A stretch of 64,000 nt of DNA from assembly GCA_963693365.1 (NCBI GenBank), contig CAVNZM010000005.1, positions 9,548,001 through 9,612,000 of the forward strand. The letters run 5' to 3'. Shown one piece after another: positions 40,361 through 64,000 of this stretch. Position numbers and translations under genes: made by a program. Position 1 is the first letter of the stretch. Each line of letters begins with the position of its first letter. The notes under the pieces are model-generated. The model had not been told where the DNA came from, searched no databases, and saw nothing but the letters and a program-made list of their open reading frames with translations. The stretch comes from Amoebidium appalachense (taxonomy: Eukaryota > Ichthyosporea).

Positions 40361-40709
40361 CCGTGAGCATGGCCCTGTGTTCAGAGGCCTGTGAGCCTAA
40401 GCTGCGTGATGACGTAATGGCAGGTCTCCGATTGGATGAAGTTCCCGCCAAGAAGTGTTTGCGCAATCACAAATGCCCACGTGCATACGCCCTTACTTTC
40501 AAGTTCAAACTCTCTGAGTTTTTTGAGTCAACTGAAACATAGAGGCCTTGGTAATCTCAACTACTAGTTTCCCTTCCTTTTGTCCTACATTCAACTACTT
40601 TTTTCATTCCTTTTCCTACTTGCAGCTTAATGTTTCATTTTCATTAGGCTAGGCACAGGTCCTATGGTTCCCTCCACCAGCCCCGGGCCTTCCACGCTGC
40701 CAAGGAAAC

Positions 40710-54997
<14,288 letters not shown>

Positions 54998-55015
54998 ACG
55001 AGAAATGGGTGGAAC

Positions 55016-55017
<2 letters not shown>

Positions 55018-55086
<69 letters not shown>
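55018..55086. repeat. Poly-C run, about 69 bp
   Basis: The longest C-run in the window, beginning 21 bp after the helicase stop codon, so it falls in the 3' UTR. Confidence 0.95.
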
Positions 55087-55089
55087 ACC

Positions 55090-55673
55090 TCCCCGGCCCC
55101 ATGCATGTGTTGCTTGTGAGCCCTACTTGCCGATATGAATTGGGTTGTTTACCTGTGATTTCCATGCAATATACCGTTTTTTTTTCTCTTTCTTTCTTTC
55201 TTTTTTTGGGGGAGAGGGGGGGGGGGGGGGATTTTTCACCTCTAATGATTATGAACTTATCCGGGCCAATTAACTGTGGTCTTTCATAAAATTTGGTGAA
55301 TGCTTGTCAACATTCTACGAATGGTTGTCTGTATGGGAGGCTAGTCACGGTCTCCAAAATTGGCAATGCACTGAATGAATGTATGAGGGCTGTTTGAGTT
55401 GCTTACTTGGCCTCACTGGGTTATGCTTTAGTGTAAAATTGATTGACTTGAAACAAACGAAATGCATGCATTTTTTTTTATATGTGACGTGGGAAATTGT
55501 GTTATGTATTATGCTGACTTGACTTCTGCGAATGTCACAGTATTTCTTCTTTTCCGGCTATTCAAATCTGAGAGCGGTGAAGCGTGTGGTTTCAAATCAA
55601 GAACCCGGGCTTGTTTTTTTATTTTTTTCCCTTTTCTGTTCTAATTTTACATTTTTATTAGTTTCTTTTACCC

Positions 55674-55717
<44 letters not shown>

Positions 55718-56343
55718 TTTTTTTTTTTTATTTATTGGATTCATTCTGCTTGATACTCTTGAGAAATCATTGAGTCTCCGCAAACCTTTCTTTCTTTAAA
55801 CGAATTAGGTAAGATATATAGGTACATACGCCTGGGCCAGCTATGCGAATGTATGATGTAAGCTGGTCAGTGAAAACCAGAACCTATCAAACATAATATT
55901 TGCAGTACAATACCTGAACGTTACCCGTACACTGCAGCCATGGTCTAAAAGACATATCCCCCCCCCCCCCCAGGGAAGTATCGACTTAGGTATCGACGGG
56001 GGAGCTTCCTAGAAGCCCCGTCTCCTGAGTTCCTATCTATATTTTTCTTGCTTCTGCTTACTGCTGCAACTTTAACCCCCGGCCTTTCCCACTGCCCTTG
56101 CCTGCATAAGCAACCCTGCTCGTCTCTGATCAAGACGGGTGACCTACTCATGTTCAAGTGAAACAGTATCTGAGTTGGGTTTCGTTAACGAGGGGAATAG
56201 GTCGAAACTCGGGTACTGTGGATGACGTGGGCCCCCCCTGAGGATGGGCTCTGCTTATTATGCATACTCTTTATGTATGGCTTGCATTCTGCATCGTGTT
56301 ATCCGTTTGTTCTTGTGTACTTCGTACTTTTTGACGCATTCAA

Positions 56344-56383
<40 letters not shown>

Positions 56384-56449
56384 CCGGCCCCAGGACCCAG
56401 CTAGGCTCTCCGGATCAGCCAGGCAAACACCAACGCATGCACACAGCCT

Positions 56450-56490
<41 letters not shown>

Positions 56491-56576
56491 TACACTCATA
56501 GACACACACACACACACACACACACGTGTACACACACACAGACACACACACACACACACACAAACAGCATGCGCGT

Positions 56577-56647
<71 letters not shown>

Positions 56648-57880
56648 AATACGCACACACACACACACACACACATCAATACGCACACATGCATGCGAGC
56701 ACTCGTGATCACACACGTGCACGCACATGGTCAAAAACAATCAGGCATATACATACTATATGTAAACAAACGCACATCACAATCCATCATGGCACATACT
56801 GCACACGTGTACGCTTGCACCTATGAACTATGTAACCAGATGCATTGCATTAATTAAAATAGAATTAGTAGAAGTTCGGACGCTATCCAAGCGCTGAGTT
56901 GCAAACCGTTCAAGTTCTGGGTTCCGGCAAAGGGGGGGCCCGGGGAGGATGTTTGCGCAACGGGCCGGTTACGTAACAGGTGTTTTGCGCCATTATTCTT
57001 TGCTTTGATTGGTTCAGCCTTCCATTGAATTACCTCCGGGAAAGCTGGTGGGTCTTAAGTGAATTTTTTTTTTCTAAATGCAGTAAAAACTAAAAATGTA
57101 AAAAAGTTCTAACAAATCCAATTTCTACCGTCATAAGTAGTATAGATAAGCAAAATTACAATATTGTACATTTATTAACTTGAGTAAGTTGCTTCTATAG
57201 GCGGTCTTGTTGTGTCATAATGATATGAGTATGTAAATGTTTTTCATTAGAGTGTGGTCTGGTCAACATCGATGCATATATGACTAGTTGGAGCAACTAG
57301 TTTCACGCATACACGTACACTTAAGGTTTTGCCCGCTGGTGTCCTTTGTCACTTGTCGCTTTATTTTTATTTCGTAGCTTTGGCTTTTTCAGTTCTATTG
57401 GTGGTTATGTAGCCTGTGGCTGCACGTTGCCTTCATCAACGGATCAATAAACCCGAGTCAAAAGAAAAAGTTTTTCATTCTAATCATGCATCCGATTCCC
57501 CATTGATGGCGTGAGGTTGCGAGGGTTCATTCCATTTTGCTTCGCTGTGGCGCTGACCAATGAGAAGCACGCATCATGATGCTAACAGCGATATCGACTT
57601 GGCGGTTTGCCGGTACGGGAAGAGCCAATAAACTTCGTCCATTATAACTTACATGAGTATTTCCGCATCAAGTCTCAGAGACCAGTATGATTGTTCAAAT
57701 CTTAGAATGTATAATCGATAAAATAAGTCTATGAATACTTATTTACAAATGAATTGTCTAACTACAACTGATATGTATTCCTTTGGGAGGCTCAGATTGC
57801 TTGAAGTTAGAACTTTTTTATTTTTGACCTTGCATGTTGATACGCTACAGATCATCTATTTGCACAGATCGCATTCCGAT
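55090..57880. other. Intergenic region after the helicase gene
   Basis: Holds repeat copy 3 (55972-56345), a C-run at 55675-55717, (CA)n blocks at 56450-56680 and unique sequence at 56820-57880. I see no gene in the unique parts. AATAAA occurs at about 57447. Confidence 0.5.
55972..56345 (+). repeat. 374-bp dispersed repeat, copy 3
   Basis: A complete copy with the same length and, by eye, the same sequence as 46006-46379. A C-run of about 14 precedes it and about 37 C follow. It is intergenic, downstream of the helicase. Confidence 0.92.
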
Positions 57881-57882
57881 AT

Positions 57883-57917
57883 CCAATCATGGTGAGCCAT
57901 AGTTCCACTATATAAAG
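57883..57917 (+). promoter_or_regulatory. CCAAT and TATA boxes
   Basis: CCAAT at 57883-57887 and TATATAAAG at 57909-57917 stand in promoter order. They predict transcription from about 57940, which leads into the frame at 58005. Confidence 0.55.
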
Positions 57918-58004
57918 CCCTTATTCCGCAAGCTCTGTCATTATGACGCGTACAGAAGCTGGGGTGGAAAACGTAAACGGAAAGGTTTCATTGCTACATA
58001 CAGA

Positions 58005-58340
58005 ATGGCAACTGGACATTACGATACACCTGACCTTCCACCAACTGCCGTTCCCTGCGGTGGTTCTACTAGCCCACGCACACAGGGCACTCTCCTTCTT
58101 GTTGTGAACGGGTGCGAAAAGAGATCAACAAACGTCTATCATGGGAGCTGCAGGTGGCAAGCAAGAACATGTGGGGGCAATGTTGAAGTGATCACCGCTG
58201 TGCCCACCTCACCGAAGAGATCCCCTTCCCTCACCGCTTTCGGAAGCCCGACAGCGTTTACTGTCTACTCTTCTTCGGATGAGCTTTCACGCGTTGTGCA
58301 GAGAAGGTCTAGTGCCTCTTCCACTCACCATCTGTCATAG
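58005..58340 (+). CDS. Small Ser-rich protein of unknown function, with internal duplication downstream
   Basis: A 111-aa frame starts at the second ATG after a CCAAT/TATA promoter. The first ATG (57943) lies almost at the predicted start of transcription and opens only 54 codons. I recognise no family. The C-terminal half is Ser-rich with SPKRSPS, FGSPTAF and QRRSSASS. A 212-bp segment beginning at 58171 is repeated at 58383 with one visible change, duplicating the C-terminal coding part and its stop. A third, diverged copy begins near 58594 and still reads FGSPRAFPVCSSS in the equivalent frame. The stop in the first copy means the later copies are untranslated unless splicing removes it. 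The gene could also be a decaying one. Confidence 0.5.
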   Translation: MATGHYDTPDLPPTAVPCGGSTSPRTQGTLLLVVNGCEKRSTNVYHGSCRWQARTCGGNVEVITAVPTSPKRSPSLTAFGSPTAFTVYSSSDELSRVVQRRSSASSTHHLS

Positions 58341-58594
58341 TCGAAGTCATAGTCGACGGCCTGTAGCCTATGTTATACGCGATGTGGGGGCAATGTTGAA
58401 GTGATCACCACTGTGCCCACCTCACCGAAGAGATCCCCTTCCCTCACCGCTTTCGGAAGCCCGACAGCGTTTACTGTCTACTCTTCTTCGGATGAGCTTT
58501 CACGCGTTGTGCAGAGAAGGTCTAGTGCCTCTTCCACTCACCATCTGTCATAGTCGAAGTCATAGTCGACGGCCTGTAGCCTATGTTATACGCG
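58171..58594 (+). repeat. 212-bp tandem duplication
   Basis: 58171-58382 and 58383-58594 match with one visible base change (G at 58198, A at 58410). A third, more diverged partial copy follows to about 58720. The near identity marks a recent event. Confidence 0.9.
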
Positions 58595-58729
58595 ATCTTC
58601 TTTCCTTGTCCCGTTTGGGAGCCCGAGAGCGTTTCCCGTGTGCTCTTCTTCGGGAAGACATTTTCCGCTGGGCGGAGGGGAACCAAATTAGCGCTTATTC
58701 CACCTACGATCTCTTTTACAGTCAGACTT

Positions 58730-59446
58730 CTGTAGTTAGCAATGTTAAACGCAAAAACCTGCTTTGTGCCAGTAGAAAAAGCCTAAAAATTGTTGTTCAG
58801 ACCGAATGATAGTGATTGCGGTGCTCTTAAAACGTTCGAATGCCACTGTCTCTTGTTAAATGGAGCAAAAAATGTTCTTTTGTACAGTATATGTTTTTTT
58901 TTTTTTTGTGTTTTTATGTGTTCGAAGGCCTTGGTAATGTGTCGATGTGAAACGAAATCCGAATACTGCCCGGGGCAGTTGTAGCTCCGTCCACTTCTAG
59001 AGGTTGTGCTGAATGGTGAGGTAATCAGAATAAACTTTTTTCAAGCAATCCGTTGCTTTAAACTTCCCCTCACTCTCTAATGGGTGCTGGGAATTGGAAA
59101 TACACTTCCTTCACTTCTAAGAGTGGGTCGGGGCCTCGAGCCCCATACTAGAACTAGGTATCATATATAATTCTCCATTGTGACACAGCACTTCAGTGCT
59201 AGGCTTAAAAATTTCAAAGAAATTGTCAACAGAAACACCATACAAACCCAACAACAAACTCACAAGAGCTTTACTACATATGTGTTGAATCCTTGGTGTT
59301 ACTCACACAATCATAGGTCATCTGATATGTATCAAAGGGTACAATGTTGAGGGTGGCAATGACGGTGCCTGACCATGCGATGGGCTGATGAAGATCATGC
59401 GGTATAGCCCCAGAAGGCTATTAGAGCAGAAATGGCTAAGAGTTTC

Positions 59447-59497
<51 letters not shown>

Positions 59498-61287
59498 ACC
59501 CCATTAGGCACCAAGATCCCCTCCCCCCCCCCCTCCAACCGGGGGGGCCGCGCCCGCCCGCCCCTTCCTGCAGTGATCAGCTTTCTTTTCACTCTCTCGT
59601 TAACAGTATTGCAAGCCAGAAAAAAAAACGATTAAACTTTCTAGAAGATCTTCGATATATGACTATCGTTATGGATCTTCCCCCCCTCACACACCACCAC
59701 CACCACCACCACCATCACCACCAAAAAATTCTTTTCTCCGGCGGCCGTTTTTGGGAAATGCCGTCCTGACCATGATACCTCTCGTCTTAGATCCATGTTT
59801 ATCAATAGACATGTTAGACTTGGCAAAAAATAAAATATAAAATAACATACGTATACACCGTCTAAATCATTATGATATGTGAAAGGATACATTAGATATT
59901 GTACAAGAGACTCATAGGCTAAGCACTTGTGAGGCCTAGGCGCCGGGGAGTCACTGAATTTTTATGGACCTTGATTATGAATTTTTAGTTATCCGGGTGG
60001 TGGGTCGGCGGGTGTGGGCATGCGACAAATTGTCAGTGTCTGTGTGTCGCGGAGGGAGGGGAAGGGAGCGTGAGGATTGTCTGTGTGCATGTACATGTGC
60101 GTGTGTGTGTCAGTGTGTCACATTATGTGTGTGTGTATGTGTTTGGTGTGTGTGCGTGTGTGCGCGCGTGCACGGGGGCACGCGCGGGTGTGACTGTGTG
60201 TGCGCGTGTGTGACTGTGTGTGTGTGTGCACTGTGTGTGTTGGTGGCGGTGGTGGGGTGGTGGTGGTGGGGAGCGGGCGAGGCTCGCGGGGGGAGGGGGG
60301 GAGGGGGGGGGGGGAAGGGGGGGGGAGGGGGCCCTATAGTGCCTATAGCGTCTCGGTTGAAACATATGGAAATAAAGCACTAACATAATTGTGTAATTGC
60401 CGTGGCGCCCTGCAAACTATATAATATATTGGAAAAACCGTTACACATGCAATGACTTAATGATCAATGTTTGCAGACGTACTGAAAACATGGACATGAG
60501 AGTCTAGTGTTGCAAAGCTGCGAAGAGAAGGTGAATGGGAGAGCCCTGACAGTGTGGAGGGGGGGGAGGAGGAGGTGGGGAGGGAGGAGGGGGCTGGGAG
60601 CTTGAGGGGTACTAGGGGGGGGGGGGAGGGAGGGGGCTGGCCGCATGAGGCCCAGGGAGGGGGGGGGGGGGATATTATGTGGGGGGATATTATGTGGATT
60701 TACAAAGATATGGAAGAAATTGGCCATGCATCCACAACGCGTGTGTGTGACATGACATTGACAATGTACATGGGTGTTGTGCATGTGCCGGGTGTGTGCG
60801 TATGTGTTTGTGTGTGTGTGCGCGCGCACGTGTGTGTGCGCGTGTGTGTGTAGATTTGAATATGTGCTCTGGCCCTGGAGGGCTGGAAGGAGCCGGGGGG
60901 AGGGGCGGTGGTAAGGGGGAGGGAGTGGGGTAAAAGGGCGAGGAAGGACTGCCTGAGAACAGTGTATGGCATTATGATCCCCCACGTCTTGATGCATGTT
61001 TTACTGCTCATAAAATTTCAATTACTGTTTAATTGCGGAGCTCGCAGTGTCATAGGGCTACTTTCTCAAGTCAGTACGTATGAAGGAATGCAAATCATTG
61101 ACACTGACACAATGTCAAGTGAGTGGCTGAGTAGTTGGAACATCTGTGTAGAAGTTAGAGTTTAGTAATTACAAGGTAATCTAATATACCAATTGAAACA
61201 AGCATTTAACATCAGACCGTGAGACCTATATTAAATAGTATGTGCATCTGTAGTACCACGAAAAGAATCTCTGAGTACATGTACATA

Positions 61288-61324
<37 letters not shown>

Positions 61325-61371
61325 TGTGCCTGCATGCGCCCACGCTTGCATGCATGAATGGATGCAGTAGC

Positions 61372-61414
<43 letters not shown>

Positions 61415-61890
61415 GACCTCGCGTGGTTACTGTGAATGCCCGTATGCTAACATGTATACAAAATAGTTGGTATTCATTATTGACCGGTTCATGCATAATA
61501 CTGTAGCCTGAATTACTAAACGTAACTAATATTAGAAAAATTACTGAAATCAACATTTCATCAGGAACAAATCATCCTCACATATGGCACCGGAGATAAT
61601 AATTGCAGGGAAGCGAAAAAGGTTTAAATGTACAATTACGGGGCCCAATAGACGACATTAAAGCATCACATTTCGGATATCTGAAAACAGCAAAATGAAA
61701 TGCCTAGAGCTGCATAGCGTACGGTAAAGATCGGCGGAGTATTCAAGATACACTGCAACACACATCCAAAAGAAATAAAACAGTGGACACTCACGTCATA
61801 ATCAAATCTATGTATCACTAAGATGTCCTGAAATCTAGTATTCTTCAGCAGATTATGAACTAATCAAAGAATTATCAAACGGAGTATCAC
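58730..61890. other. Intergenic region, no gene recognised
   Basis: Mixed unique sequence with (CA)n at 59450-59495, G/TG-rich blocks at 60030-60330 and 60550-60670, (TG)n at 60790-60850 and 61291-61321, and a C-run at 61374-61412. The 61420-61890 part is probably the 3' flank of the minus-strand kinase gene. No frame carries a known domain. Confidence 0.5.
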
Positions 61891-61892
61891 GG

Positions 61893-63356
61893 TCAATCCA
61901 TCTGGTCGATGAAATTCAAATCTTCGATGGCCTTTTGCACAGTCAATCTCTGTTGTAAAATTGAGCTGAAACCCACGTCAACTTTGGCGGTAGAGGGAGA
62001 AAGTGTAATGCCCTTGCCAGAGCAGCCATTCAAATCTCCCTGCACCTTTTCCACATAGGATCCCCCCCCAAATTCACCGGATATCTCCCCTGGTTCAGGT
62101 GTGGTGCCGGTACTGCCCACCTTCTCACCACCCGCATGATTTTCCGTTACAGAAGTGGAAAGGACCCGGCAATCGCCGATCTCGCTTTCGAGCAAACAAT
62201 TCCCATCGCCACCAATGGGGGTTAATCCCAATTCCACAAGGTGGGCCTGTGATTGGTCGGGCATGGAAGTTGCACTAGACAATGTATGACTGTCTAAGGT
62301 CCCGGACGTTTTGGCCTTGAGTGCCGCCGATGGTCTAGCCGGAGGCGTAGAAATCACCGTATCGGAATCCAAATCCAAAAACCCGGGTTTTCCAAAATCC
62401 CCACGTGTGCCTAGGTGCACCTTGGCGGAGTCCCCGCAGTGGTGATCCCCGGGCTCGGCTTGGATGTCCGAATCCGATCTACCCGATAAGGAAATCTCGG
62501 CAACACACGTATCCAATTGGTGCGCGTCGAATTCGGCTTCCTCCTGATTGGACGAAAGTGGAACCAAAACCGATTGCGATTGGTACCTCCTGCCCCCATC
62601 GCGACTCAGTTTTCCCTCCTGCACTTGTACTGTCGCTAGACTGTGCCCCACCTCTGCCGAATAGCGCCGTGACGCAATCGCGTTAATTTTTATCGAGTCG
62701 TTTTCATTGGCTCGAGCGTTGTGCGGGTGGACCAGCCGCGTCACTTTATCCGACATTAGACTCACCTCGCTATCATCCTGCCGGGCAACCGGGTAATGCG
62801 TCGCCGTGGGGGGTTCCAATGATTCAACAACCAAATTTTCGCACTGATTTTCAGCCATGGGCGATGAACTTTCCGACGGGTGGGGCGCTGTTGCTGTCTG
62901 TTTCATTTTTCCCGCTTGTGGCGATTCAGTAGCATCCGATGACGGTGTACTTGGGCCAGGGTTTGAAAACGGCGCCAAAATTTTCGGCCCAATCACTTCA
63001 TTCGCCGGTAGCTGTGTTTGTTGCTTGAACGCCGGCTGATCGAACATGTTTGCCATTTTGCCCTTTCTTTGTTTGGTGCCAATTCGATTGCGCTCGTTAA
63101 AAGTGCCGGATTTTGCGGATTCCGAATTGATTGAAGCTTTTGCTGGTGTGTTCGTAAATGGGTCAAGAGGGGCGCTCAGCGGTGGTTTGGGCAGCTGTTT
63201 TGCTGGGGATTGATTGGTTGTTCTATTTATAGGCGGCCAATGGAAATCGAGGAATTCGATGGCCTGTCTGGCCCCCATGCGACGGCGGAAATCCTTGCAG
63301 AGGAGTTGGCACACCAAATGGCGCATGTTCTCACTGCACTCTACATCAGAGAGAGC
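61893..63356 (-). CDS. Last exon of a probable Ser/Thr protein kinase
   Basis: Only the final exon lies in view: 487 codons plus stop, entered in phase 0 after (CA)n...CGTACACAG. It opens with SENMRHLVCQLLCKDF, then RRRMGARQAIEFLDFHW. This fits the end of a protein kinase domain, where a conserved Arg (here in RRRMGA) closes the C-lobe; the RMGA wording recalls AGC kinases and the HW ending recalls CAMK kinases. About 450 residues follow that are Ser/Thr/Pro/Asn-rich, without membrane segments, and probably disordered, ending in a helical stretch with VQKAIEDLNFIDQMD. The catalytic exons should lie beyond 63357, partly or wholly outside the window; I could not place any in the remaining 640 bp. 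The exon call is strong, the kinase call moderate. Confidence 0.65.
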   Translation of the reverse strand, partial: ALSDVECSENMRHLVCQLLCKDFRRRMGARQAIEFLDFHWPPINRTTNQSPAKQLPKPPLSAPLDPFTNTPAKASINSESAKSGTFNERNRIGTKQRKGKMANMFDQPAFKQQTQLPANEVIGPKILAPFSNPGPSTPSSDATESPQAGKMKQTATAPHPSESSSPMAENQCENLVVESLEPPTATHYPVARQDDSEVSLMSDKVTRLVHPHNARANENDSIKINAIASRRYSAEVGHSLATVQVQEGKLSRDGGRRYQSQSVLVPLSSNQEEAEFDAHQLDTCVAEISLSGRSDSDIQAEPGDHHCGDSAKVHLGTRGDFGKPGFLDLDSDTVISTPPARPSAALKAKTSGTLDSHTLSSATSMPDQSQAHLVELGLTPIGGDGNCLLESEIGDCRVLSTSVTENHAGGEKVGSTGTTPEPGEISGEFGGGSYVEKVQGDLNGCSGKGITLSPSTAKVDVGFSSILQQRLTVQKAIEDLNFIDQMD

Positions 63357-63968
63357 CTGTGTACGTGTGTGTGCGCGTGTACGTGTGTGTGTGTGTGTAC
63401 ATGTGTGTGTACGTGTGTGTGTTTAAGCGAGCAAGCGAGCGAGTGAATGTGTGTGTGTGCGCGTGTGTATGTTTAGGGGGAGGGGGGAGGGGGAAGGGAC
63501 GGGAGATCAGCAGGGCATATTCTATGTTTTCTATTATAACTAGGAGCGCGTCGGGGGAGGGAGGGAGGGGGGAGGGGAGGGGTGGGGGTTTAATGTGTGT
63601 GAATGCATATCCACGTCCTTACGTCTGTGTGCTCGGGTGTACTATGCGTTTGTCCTAATGTCATGCTGATGTACATGTATGCTACACAGCTTGGGTGGAT
63701 CCCAACAGAAGGATGCTTTTTTTTCTTGTGACGTGTGTGTGTGTGTGCGCGCGCGCGTGTATGTGTGTGTGCGCGTGAGTGCATGTGTGTGTGCATGCAT
63801 CTGCCCGCTAGGAGCTGGATGCGAAGGGAAAGGGGGGAGGGGAGAGGGGAGGATGGGTGGGAAAAGGGGTTGAGTTTCAGATTTCATTACTGAGTATGAA
63901 GTCTATATTCTGTGCGGAGGGGAGGGGAGGGGGAGGTTCGGGGAGGGGGTTCGGGGAGGGGAGAAATG

Positions 63969-64000
<32 letters not shown>
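63357..64000. repeat. TG/CG-rich intron sequence and terminal G-run
   Basis: (TG)n with CG steps at 63360-63420 and 63737-63795, G-rich blocks, and a G-run of about 28 at the window end. In the sense of the kinase gene this is intron, ending in (CA)n-CAG. Confidence 0.6.

Larger units (their letters stand above)
38220..40709. other. Intergenic region upstream of the helicase gene
   Basis: Unique sequence at 38220-38900 includes a 119-codon minus frame (38404-38763) with no recognised domain. A 29-bp tandem repeat follows at 39040-39200, then (TG)n blocks at 39660-39860 and 39964-40010, and short GGCCTCCTATATACTAA repeats at 40273-40360. No gene was confirmed. Confidence 0.5.

Overview
This is a eukaryotic nuclear window. 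Its genes are split by spliceosomal GT-AG introns that are packed with (CA)n/(TG)n microsatellites and very long poly-C/poly-G runs. The sequence alone does not name the species. Intact Gemin2-like, UPF1-like helicase, RGS and protein-kinase sequences, introns of roughly 0.2-2.5 kb, and one non-LTR retrotransposon fit a protist or early-diverging fungal/opisthokont genome. Nothing bacterial, organellar or viral was seen.

Layout. 1-1.2 kb: no gene. 1.2-2.2 kb: intronless Ser/Arg-rich gene with two TATA boxes. 3458-3529: tRNA-Cys(GCA). 5560-12018 (minus): Gemin2-like gene; six coding exons join in phase to 329 aa. 14972-24583 (plus): RGS-domain plus C1-like signalling protein with a long disordered tail, a 1-nt frame break in the RGS domain and a missing small exon. 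24.6-30.7 kb: repeats. 30697-33859: an element with 13-bp terminal inverted repeats and a 10-bp target duplication, holding a 5'-truncated LINE-like reverse transcriptase with a poly-A tail. 36826-38146: two-exon C2H2-like protein. 40710-54997 (plus): UPF1-like superfamily 1 helicase, about eleven exons and 1,065 aa, with all main helicase motifs and an 8-G run that breaks the frame by one base. 57.9-58.8 kb: small TATA-driven gene with a 212-bp tandem duplication. 61893-63356 (minus): last exon of a probable protein kinase.

The most notable features lie outside the coding sequence. (1) A 374-bp dispersed repeat occurs three times with no difference I could see, each copy embedded in a poly-C run, with about ten diverged relatives; it looks recently mobile. 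(2) Many introns end in (CA)n-CAG, and several also start with GT-rich repeats, so intron ends could pair in the RNA. (3) The reverse transcriptase is nested in, or carried by, a TIR element. (4) A helicase intron holds a decayed partial copy of the next exon.

The genes do not form one pathway. Gemin2 (snRNP assembly) and the UPF1-like helicase both act on RNA. The RGS/C1 protein, the kinase tail and three Ser/Arg-rich proteins with RRxS motifs could belong to G-protein/kinase signalling, but that is inference. Exon joins were made by hand from reading frame, GT-AG sites and family similarity, without RNA data.
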